NCBI GenBank assembly: GCA_015233365.1
Contig: JADFXU010000005.1
Span: 34,310 to 98,309 of the forward strand
Origin: Nitrospirota bacterium
GTDB lineage: Bacteria > Nitrospirota > Thermodesulfovibrionia > Thermodesulfovibrionales > Dissulfurispiraceae
Length of the DNA stretch: 64,000 bases
Direction: 5' to 3'
Under the pieces are notes generated by a model. It saw only the letters and a program-made list of their open reading frames with translations, had not been told where the DNA came from and made no database searches. Every line of letters starts with the position of its first letter. Position 1 is the stretch's first letter. Shown here in pieces: positions 52,177 to 59,547 of the stretch. Both the position numbers and the translations under genes were made by a program.

Positions 52177-53088
52177 ATGAAAAGATATGCAACTACAGTC
52201 GCAGCACTGGTTTTATTATTGATAATCTCAGGCTGCAAGCAGGGGCAGCAAAGCACAGGTCCGAGGTACGGCGTATCGCCGTCGTCTCAAAATGTGCCGG
52301 TCTATCACTTTGCCGTGCATCCGCTCCACAATCCGGCCAAACTCATACAGGCGTACCAACCTCTTGTAGATTATCTGAACAAACATATCAATGGGGCACG
52401 TTTCACGCTGGAGGCTTCCAGAGACTATGCCAATTTTGAGGTAAAATACCAAAGTGGCAAGCCTGAATTTCTCCTGCCGAACCCCTGGCAGACCCTCCAG
52501 GCCATGAAGACCGGTTACCGCGTTATCGCCATTGCAGGAGAGCCGGAGGACTTCAAGGGCATATTTTTAGTACGCAGGGACAGCGGCATCAGGAAGCCCT
52601 CGGACCTGAAAGGCAAGGCGGTAAGTTATCCGTCTCCTACTGCGCTTGCGGCCTGCATCATGCCCCAATATTTTCTCCACGTACATGGTATCAACGTCAA
52701 CAGGGACATCGAAAACCGGTATGTCGGCTCACAGGAGTCTTCTATAATGAACGTCCATTTGAAAAATACAGCTGCCGGAGCAACCTGGCCACCGCCGTGG
52801 AGGGCCTTTCAAAAGGACCATCCACAGGAGGCTGCGGAATTGAAGGTTTTGTGGGAAACTGAGCCGCTTATAAACAATTCTGTCATGATACGCAGTGATC
52901 TCCCGGCTGACATACGGGAGCAGGTTCGAAAATACCTGGTCGGTCTGCATGAGACAGAGGAAGGCAGGGCGATACTCGCCGGCATGGAGACCGCCCGTTT
53001 TATTCCGGCGTCGGACAAGGACTACGATGTGGTGCGCTCTTACGTTGAGCGGTTCGAGAGGGAAGTGCGGAAGGTGGAGACTAAATGA
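52177..53088 (+). CDS. PhnD-like substrate-binding lipoprotein
   Basis: 303 aa. Lipoprotein signal (ALVLLLIISGC with Cys20) and a PhnD/phosphonate-type periplasmic binding domain (YHFAVHPLHNPAKLIQAYQPLVDYLNKHI.., SDLKGKAVSYPSPTALAA, PPWRAFQKDHP). No ABC permease or ATPase gene is present; instead its stop overlaps the start of a sensor kinase by 4 bases, so it probably acts as the kinase's periplasmic sensor. The ligand cannot be told from sequence. Confidence 0.88.
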   Translation: MKRYATTVAALVLLLIISGCKQGQQSTGPRYGVSPSSQNVPVYHFAVHPLHNPAKLIQAYQPLVDYLNKHINGARFTLEASRDYANFEVKYQSGKPEFLLPNPWQTLQAMKTGYRVIAIAGEPEDFKGIFLVRRDSGIRKPSDLKGKAVSYPSPTALAACIMPQYFLHVHGINVNRDIENRYVGSQESSIMNVHLKNTAAGATWPPPWRAFQKDHPQEAAELKVLWETEPLINNSVMIRSDLPADIREQVRKYLVGLHETEEGRAILAGMETARFIPASDKDYDVVRSYVERFEREVRKVETK

Positions 53089-55097
53089 AGCTTCGTGATA
53101 TTCATAACTTTCTGTCCGGCACGTTACGCGGCCGACTGATCCTCGGTGTGGCCGTCGTACATGCGGTCATGATGACGCTTTTCATAACAGATTTGACATT
53201 GCGGCAGCGTTCGATGCTCCTTGACCGTCAGGAGGAGGCGGCGACAGCACTCTCACAGTCTCTTTCGACCTCGGCAGCGGGATGGCTTGCGGCTGACGAC
53301 ATCTCCGGCCTTCAGGAACTGGTTGAGAACCAGCGTCACTATCCGGAGCTCCTCTTCGCCATGCTCATCGATAAGGGGGGGCGTGTGCTGGCCCATACCG
53401 ACAAATCCCGGCAGGGGCTTTACCTGCTCGACCTTCCCAAGGAGGCCCGCCAGACAGTCGTTAGCAAAACGCCGGATTTGGTGGACGTCGCGGTCCCTGC
53501 CATACTCGGTGGCCGCCATGTAGGGTGGGCGCGTGTCGGCATAGGGCAGAAGACGGCTGGACAGAAGCTCCGCCAGATCACCCGCAGTGGCGCCCTCTAT
53601 GCGATTGCGGCAATCATTCTCGGCACGGTCATCGCTTCGCTGATTGGACGTCATCTGACCCGGCGGCTCTATGCCGTTCAGGACACGATCAACAAAGTGC
53701 GTGCTGGAAACCATCGCGCCCGGTCGTCTATCACGGGAAACGACGAGGCGGCCCTGTTGGCGCGAGAGTTTAATGACATGCTTGATGCTCTGTCGGAGCA
53801 CGAGGCTGAATTGAATTCGAGCGAGGCCCGTTTCACCAAACTATTTAACACAGCTGCTGTGCCCCTCTGTTTCGTCAATAAGGAAGGTGTACTGGTTGAT
53901 TTCAATGATCGTTTTGCGCAGACCTTCGGCTACACTCACGAGGAAGTCCCAACACTGAAGGAGTGGTGGAATTTGGCCTATCCGGACCCCGCCTATCGAA
54001 TACGGGTAGTTGCCACATGGGAAGCCGCTGTGCGGCGTGCCTCGGAGGAAAAGACCGATATCGAACCCATTGAGTACCGGGTAACCTGCAAGAGTGGCGA
54101 GGTGCGTACTATGGTGATCTCAGGCACTACTATTGACGAAGATTTTCTTGCCATCTTCTTCGACATCACCGAGCGAAAGAAGGCGGAAGAAGAAATACGC
54201 ATGCTTACTGAAGAGCTTGAAAAGAGAGTAACTGCAAGAACAGCCGAACTAATTAAAAAAAGCCAGGAACTGGAAGGCAGCCAGAAGGCGCTCATAAACA
54301 TCGTGGATGATCTGAATCAGAAGACCTGGGAACTGGAACAGGCCAATATCAAACTGAAAGAACTCGACCGTTTGAAATCCATGTTCATATCATCAATGAG
54401 CCACGAATTGAGGACCCCGCTGAACTCCATAATCGGGTTCTCAAGCATTCTCCTCCATGAATGGCTCGGACCTGTAAACGATGAGCAAAAGAAGAACCTT
54501 GCCACTGTCCTGAGGTCGGGCGAGCATTTGCTCAGCCTGATAAACGACGTAATAGACGTATCGAAAATCGAGGCAGGAAAAGTTGAGGCATTTGCGGATG
54601 AGTTTGACATAAGTGATGTGATCTCGGAAGCCGTGGATTTGCTGGCCAAAAATGCTGAAGACAAGGGGCTTGAGCTGAAAATTGAGGCTATCCATCAGAT
54701 TATGCGCACGGACAGACGCAGACTCCTGCAGTGCGTGATCAACCTGTTAAGCAATGCAGTGAAATTTACGGTCAAGGGAGGCGTGCGCGTCTCTGCGCGA
54801 CTAATCAGTAGTAATCTAAATCCTGAACTCAGAAGCCGGATCTCGGAACTCGACGGAGATTTTATGGAAATTTCCGTTACCGACACCGGCGTCGGCATAA
54901 AAGCAGAAGATATGTCGAAACTTTTCCAGCCGTTTATGCGCCTCGAATCTACTGTCGGGGCAGCGGCAAGCGGCACCGGGCTCGGGCTTTATCTTACAAA
55001 TAAGCTGGTTGCGGAAATCCTGAAAGGTGATATAATTTGCAGTAGCAGATACGGGGAAGGAAGCTCTTTTACCATGAGGCTGCCTGTGAAGATATGA
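53085..55097 (+). CDS. Membrane HAMP-PAS-HisKA histidine kinase, cassette A
   Basis: 670 aa. Membrane segments at about 15-37 and 170-190 around a small periplasmic domain. HAMP (about 190-245), PAS (about 250-365, LAYPDPAYRIRVVATWEA), a coiled coil, HisKA with His440 in MSHELRTPLNSIIGF, and HATPase_c ending FTMRLPVKI follow. The ATPase domain has an extra stretch (SSNLNPELRSRISEL) not found in the cassette B kinase, encoded by a run of 7-base repeats. Followed after one base by a stand-alone receiver, its likely target. Confidence 0.92.
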   Translation: MKLRDIHNFLSGTLRGRLILGVAVVHAVMMTLFITDLTLRQRSMLLDRQEEAATALSQSLSTSAAGWLAADDISGLQELVENQRHYPELLFAMLIDKGGRVLAHTDKSRQGLYLLDLPKEARQTVVSKTPDLVDVAVPAILGGRHVGWARVGIGQKTAGQKLRQITRSGALYAIAAIILGTVIASLIGRHLTRRLYAVQDTINKVRAGNHRARSSITGNDEAALLAREFNDMLDALSEHEAELNSSEARFTKLFNTAAVPLCFVNKEGVLVDFNDRFAQTFGYTHEEVPTLKEWWNLAYPDPAYRIRVVATWEAAVRRASEEKTDIEPIEYRVTCKSGEVRTMVISGTTIDEDFLAIFFDITERKKAEEEIRMLTEELEKRVTARTAELIKKSQELEGSQKALINIVDDLNQKTWELEQANIKLKELDRLKSMFISSMSHELRTPLNSIIGFSSILLHEWLGPVNDEQKKNLATVLRSGEHLLSLINDVIDVSKIEAGKVEAFADEFDISDVISEAVDLLAKNAEDKGLELKIEAIHQIMRTDRRRLLQCVINLLSNAVKFTVKGGVRVSARLISSNLNPELRSRISELDGDFMEISVTDTGVGIKAEDMSKLFQPFMRLESTVGAAASGTGLGLYLTNKLVAEILKGDIICSSRYGEGSSFTMRLPVKI

Positions 55098-55098
55098 C

Positions 55099-55494
55099 AT
55101 GAAAAAAGTCCTTGTAATAGAAGACAATAAGGACAATCTCCAGCTTATTTCCTATGCGCTTGCGCGCAGCGGCTATGAGGTTGTTTCAACTGGGACCGGA
55201 GAGGAAGGTGTTAAGCTTGCCATTAAGGAGAAGCCTTTTTTTATTATTATGGACATCAATCTGCCCGGCATTGACGGTCTTGAGACAACCAGGAGGCTAC
55301 GAAATTCAGAAGCTGACGGGAAAATCCCTATTATCGCTATTACCTCTTATGCCATGGCCGGTGATGCGGACAGGGTGCTTGCAGCAGGCTGCAATGCATA
55401 TTTTGAGAAACCGATAGACCCGCTTACAATTGTGGATAATATACACAAGGCAATACGGGAGAATACGGGACTCAGAATCCAGGATTCAGAATAA
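55099..55494 (+). CDS. Stand-alone receiver protein, cassette A
   Basis: 131 aa CheY-like receiver: VIEDNKDN acidic pair, Asp in FIIMDINLPGIDG, Ser in AITSYAM, Lys in YFEKPIDP. No output domain. The C-terminal residues (GLRIQDSE) are encoded by 7-base repeats. Very similar to the receiver at 61,494, each one following a related kinase. Confidence 0.92.
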   Translation: MKKVLVIEDNKDNLQLISYALARSGYEVVSTGTGEEGVKLAIKEKPFFIIMDINLPGIDGLETTRRLRNSEADGKIPIIAITSYAMAGDADRVLAAGCNAYFEKPIDPLTIVDNIHKAIRENTGLRIQDSE

Positions 55495-55692
55495 CTGCTG
55501 AAATAAGAATGCCATATTCAATTTGCCTCTTTAGTTCTGACTCTTTCCCTCTTCGGCAGCATTTATTATAAGTCAATTCGCCCCGATTATTCCGGATGCA
55601 TATCGCCTCAAAAAATGATACACTGTGATTACCACATAAACTGATTCCCTTCGTGTTTTTTTAGGCGGGAGAAGAACTTTGGAGAAAAGATT

Positions 55693-56370
55693 ATGACGGA
55701 TGCTGAGCAAGCCAGGAAGTCTGTGATAGATGCGATCCTGAAAGGGGAAAGAGAGTTGGCGAACAACCTGCTGGACGATTATGCGGTATCACGCGGCCAT
55801 CGTACGGCCATGAATGAGGTTCTGGAACCGGTTCTTGAAGAAATAGGAAGCAGGTGGGCCGAGGAAAACATTTCTCTTGCGCAGGGTTATATCGCCGGAA
55901 AAGTTGCAGAGGATCTGCTCCTGAAAATCCATGATGCGGAACAAGAGTCGCCTGTCAAACAGGCGGATAAAGGGCCGGTCATTGTCGGGAATATTGAAGA
56001 CGACTATCACTCGTTAGGGAGGAAGCTGGTTTCTGTTTTCCTGCAATCGGCCGGCTGGCGGGTATATGATCTGGGCAATGATGTAACTGCGGAGGAGTTT
56101 GCGGACAAGGCGGTTGAAACAGGCGCGCGCGTGATCGGCGTTTCAGCAATGATGTATACCACTGCCGCGAATATCAGAAAAGTCCGCGAAGAACTTGACA
56201 GGCGAAAGCTCTCAGGCAGAATAAAGCTTGCCGTAGGAGGGGCGGTCTTTAAGCTCAGGCATGAACTCGCATATGAAGTAGGGGGTGATGGAACGGCCGC
56301 GAACGGCTTTCAGTCACCACAGTTGTTTGAAAGGCTGTGGCAAGAGTCGCTCCGGGAGACGCCGTTATGA
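55693..56370 (+). CDS. Corrinoid (B12-binding) protein, cassette B
   Basis: 225 aa. Helical cap (about 1-85) and B12 domain with D104-x-H106-x-x-G109 in EDDYHSLGRKL, GVSAMMYTT and KLAVGGAVF. The same family as the cassette A protein but clearly diverged. Start ATG 55693 lies 198 bases after the previous gene, a likely promoter region. The stop overlaps the UroD-family gene start (ATGA). Confidence 0.9.
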   Translation: MTDAEQARKSVIDAILKGERELANNLLDDYAVSRGHRTAMNEVLEPVLEEIGSRWAEENISLAQGYIAGKVAEDLLLKIHDAEQESPVKQADKGPVIVGNIEDDYHSLGRKLVSVFLQSAGWRVYDLGNDVTAEEFADKAVETGARVIGVSAMMYTTAANIRKVREELDRRKLSGRIKLAVGGAVFKLRHELAYEVGGDGTAANGFQSPQLFERLWQESLRETPL

Positions 56371-57383
56371 CAAGCATGGAACGGGTCGTTGCCGCATTAC
56401 AGGGCACAAACGCAGATAAACGTGCATTTACCATGACTCTGAGCCTCTACGGGGCAAAGCTGACGGGCTGTCCCCTGACCGAATACTACACAGTTCCGGA
56501 AAGATATGCGGAGGGACAGGCAGTGGTGGCTGAGCAATGCAGGCCTGACATCATCTTCACGCCCTTTGCCCTTGCGTTGGAGGCCCAGGCATTTGGAAGC
56601 GAAATCGTCTTTTTTCCGACAGACCCTCCCAATGTAAAGAAGCCGTTCATAAGAAATCCGAATGACATTGGAAAGATCAAGGTGCCTGACATAGAGCGTG
56701 ATGAAGGTCTGCTCTATTTGCGGACAACAACCAAGCTCCTTGCGGACCATTTCAGGGGAACAGTCCCCATCTGCGGGGTACTCGCGTCGCCGATGGATCT
56801 TCCTTCGATCATCATGGGAGTAGAGGGCTGGCTTGAGATGCTGCTCTTTGACAGGAAAAAAACGACGGAAATGATCTCCCTGATGTCTGAATATTTCGTG
56901 AACATGGCAAACAGCATGTTTGATAGCGGGATCAACTTTCTTGCCATGCCCATGATGTTCACCAATCCGCGCCTTCTTTTTGAAAAGACGATCGGGGAGA
57001 TCGTTGTCCCGGCATTGGCTGAAATGTTCGGTAAGCTCAAGGGCCCGATAGTTTTCCATCATGGAGGAAATCCGCTTGCCGTATATCTGCAGCATTACCG
57101 CAACCTGCCCAATATAGGCGGTTTCGTGCTTGACCAGCGGGACAACTTCTCAGAGGCACGGAAGATCGCCGGAGAAAACGTGCTGCTTTTGGGCAATCTT
57201 GACGGGCCTTCTCTGGGGAAGATCAGCCCTGCAGATGCAGTTGAAAAGGCGCGGGAGATCCTTGACGACAGAAAAGGAGACAGGCATTTCATATTTGCCA
57301 CTTCCAGCGCAGACGTGGCATGGGGCACCCCCATGGAAACCATCACCGGGATCTATGATCTCATCCAGCACTATGAATCATAA
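56367..57383 (+). CDS. UroD-family methyltransferase, cassette B
   Basis: 338 aa from ATG 56367 (MTSMERVVAALQGTNADK); the track start lies inside the corrinoid gene. UroD/MtaA fold (ASPMDLPSIIMGVEGWLEMLL.., LLGNLDGPSLGKISPADAVEKAREIL). At the zinc-site position it reads VFHHGG rather than HxCG, so both canonical ligands are changed, differently from the cassette A enzyme. Presumed partner of the corrinoid protein upstream. A DUF1638 gene follows after 9 bases. Confidence 0.87.
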   Translation: MTSMERVVAALQGTNADKRAFTMTLSLYGAKLTGCPLTEYYTVPERYAEGQAVVAEQCRPDIIFTPFALALEAQAFGSEIVFFPTDPPNVKKPFIRNPNDIGKIKVPDIERDEGLLYLRTTTKLLADHFRGTVPICGVLASPMDLPSIIMGVEGWLEMLLFDRKKTTEMISLMSEYFVNMANSMFDSGINFLAMPMMFTNPRLLFEKTIGEIVVPALAEMFGKLKGPIVFHHGGNPLAVYLQHYRNLPNIGGFVLDQRDNFSEARKIAGENVLLLGNLDGPSLGKISPADAVEKAREILDDRKGDRHFIFATSSADVAWGTPMETITGIYDLIQHYES

Positions 57384-57392
57384 GTTAAGGTC

Positions 57393-57998
57393 ATGACGGA
57401 TAAAAAAATCACATGCCTCGCTTGCGGGGTGTTCAGGATGGAGATTGAAGCTCTCGCCAGGCAAGGGAAGCTTGATTGCGACATCACCACCCTTGAATCC
57501 ATGCTGCACATGAAGCCCGCCAAACTAGAGCAGAAAATGGGTCGGGTCATTGAGGCGGGGCAAAACGACAAATTCCTGATTTTGTACGGCGATTGCCACC
57601 CTCATATGCGCGAGATGCAGGATAGGGGAAATGTTGTGAAAGTGGCCGGCATCAACTGCTGCGAGATACTGTTGGGCATGGAGACATACAGGAAACTTCA
57701 AAAAGACCAGGCCTTTATCTTCCTGCCGGAATGGACACTGCGCTGGCGGGAGATTTTTACTCATGAACTGCGGCTCGAAAACCCGGAAGTCGCGCAGACT
57801 TTTATGAAGGAGTATAGCAAACGGCTTGTGTATGTTGATACCGGCGTTATGCCTGTGCCTGATAAAACACTTCAGGATATTTCCGAATTTTTCGACATGC
57901 CGGTCGAAACATTGCATATATCGCTCGAAAACCTCCAGCAGGGTATAGACAACGCCCTACAGAAATTTACGAGGCACAATCAAAATGGTAAAAAATGA
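57393..57998 (+). CDS. DUF1638 protein
   Basis: 201 aa. Matches the DUF1638 pattern as I know it: CLACGVFRMEIEAL at the start, ILYGDCHPHMREM in the middle and INCCEILLGMETY near residue 90. Conserved Cys and His suggest a metal or cofactor site. The family is frequently encoded with corrinoid/UroD methyltransferases, as here, but its reaction is unknown. It overlaps the GAF-PAS sensor gene by 14 bases. Confidence 0.82.
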   Translation: MTDKKITCLACGVFRMEIEALARQGKLDCDITTLESMLHMKPAKLEQKMGRVIEAGQNDKFLILYGDCHPHMREMQDRGNVVKVAGINCCEILLGMETYRKLQKDQAFIFLPEWTLRWREIFTHELRLENPEVAQTFMKEYSKRLVYVDTGVMPVPDKTLQDISEFFDMPVETLHISLENLQQGIDNALQKFTRHNQNGKK

Positions 57999-59475
57999 GC
58001 CTGCTCAGGTTCTGCTGAGTGATTTAGTAGAAAACATCCTGAAATATTCCGACAACCCGGGGGCCTGCGCCAAGTATATAACAGACCGGATCAGAGAACT
58101 TATCGGTGTTCGTATCGTAGCGCTTGTTGAACATGTGTCCGGACAAACAGGGGTTGGGTATCAGCTTATAAGCATCTGCCCTTCCCGAAAAGAGGCGGAC
58201 TGGAACCAGCCGGAAATACAAAAATTTGTCCCCTTCGCCTGCAAATGTGAAACCCCGCGTTTGTTCGACCCCATGACTGACCCTGAAGCCATGTCCCTGT
58301 CTGCCATTGATAAGGGAAAAACCTTTGTTGTGCCCCTGCTGGCAGGTTCCCAAAAGGTAGGCGTGATTGTCCTGATCGGTATGATGGATCCCGCGGGAGC
58401 AAAGGACATCCTGGCTACTCTTGCCAGAATTTCAGGGGTTATCGCGCTGATTATGAGAAATTCTCTTCTTTACCGGGACATGGAAAATCTTGTCGAAATG
58501 AGAACACGGGACCTTGCGGAACGGGAGAAGTTCTTCCGGACCATGTTTGAACAGGCAGGTGTGGGAGTAGCACAGCTCAATGCAGAAACAGGGCAGTTTA
58601 TCCGGGTCAACCAGAAGTACGCAGATATCCTCGGCTATTCCCGTCAGGAAATGGAACAGCTAAATAGTCAAACCATAACCTATCCCGAAGACTTGCCGAA
58701 GGATCTGGAAAATATGGCATTACTCAAGTCAGGCATGATGAATGAAATTACCCGGGAGAAGCGGTACTATCATAAAACCGGTTCTGTGATATGGGTAAAT
58801 CTGACGCTTTCAACCAGCGGGGGAAAAGGCTCGCCAACCGATTATTACATACATATTGTTCAGGACATATCGGAACGTAAATTAGCGGGGGAGGCATTGA
58901 GGGAGAGTGAAGAATATATAAGAAAACTTGTCGAAAACTCCCCGGTCGCGAAGGTGATATCGTCCGGGCCGGATGAAAAAAACATTCTTGTCAACAAAAA
59001 GTTTACTGAACTGTTCGGTTATACGATTGAAGATATTACCGATGTCGCCCACTGGTGGCCCCTCGCCTACCCCGATGAAAAATACCGGGAAGATATCAGG
59101 GCACAGTGGAAGGCGCGGGTCGAGAAGGCGATCATGGAACGAAGCGAGATCGAACCGATGGAATCAATGGTCACCTGCAAGGACGGTTCTTATCGTTATA
59201 TCGAGTTCCGTTTCTCCTCCATCGGCAAGCAGCATCTCGTCACATTTGTAGACCTCACAGAGCGCAAGCGGGCAGAGGAGGAGCTTAACCGACTCAACGA
59301 GGAACTCGAACAGCGGGTGAAGCAGAGGACAGCCGAACTGGAGGAGAAGAACGCCGAACTGGCCCGGATGAACCGGCTCTTTGTCGGCCGGGAGCTCAGG
59401 ATGGTCGAGTTGAAGGAGAGGATCAGGGAACTTGAATCCGGAGGCCGGGAGTCGGAATCCGGAAGACAGAAATAA
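57985..59475 (+). CDS. GAF-PAS-PAS sensor ending in the VGRELRMVELKERI tail
   Basis: 496 aa, no membrane segment. A GAF-like domain (about 1-165), PAS 1 (about 180-300, FRTMFEQAGVGVAQLNAETGQF), PAS 2 (about 310-425, with WPLAYPDEKYRED, related to the PAS of the kinase at 53,085), then a coiled coil ending MNRLFVGRELRMVELKERIRELE. As in cassette A there is no output domain. The last residues (ESGGRESESGRQK) come from 7-base repeats. It may pass a redox or ligand signal to the kinase encoded next. Confidence 0.85.
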   Translation: MVKNEPAQVLLSDLVENILKYSDNPGACAKYITDRIRELIGVRIVALVEHVSGQTGVGYQLISICPSRKEADWNQPEIQKFVPFACKCETPRLFDPMTDPEAMSLSAIDKGKTFVVPLLAGSQKVGVIVLIGMMDPAGAKDILATLARISGVIALIMRNSLLYRDMENLVEMRTRDLAEREKFFRTMFEQAGVGVAQLNAETGQFIRVNQKYADILGYSRQEMEQLNSQTITYPEDLPKDLENMALLKSGMMNEITREKRYYHKTGSVIWVNLTLSTSGGKGSPTDYYIHIVQDISERKLAGEALRESEEYIRKLVENSPVAKVISSGPDEKNILVNKKFTELFGYTIEDITDVAHWWPLAYPDEKYREDIRAQWKARVEKAIMERSEIEPMESMVTCKDGSYRYIEFRFSSIGKQHLVTFVDLTERKRAEEELNRLNEELEQRVKQRTAELEEKNAELARMNRLFVGRELRMVELKERIRELESGGRESESGRQK

Positions 59476-59547
59476 AAGAGCACCGGGGAATCCTTTGATG
59501 AGGAACGTCACGTCATATCTCGCCTTATTGCAAGAGGCGACAAAATT

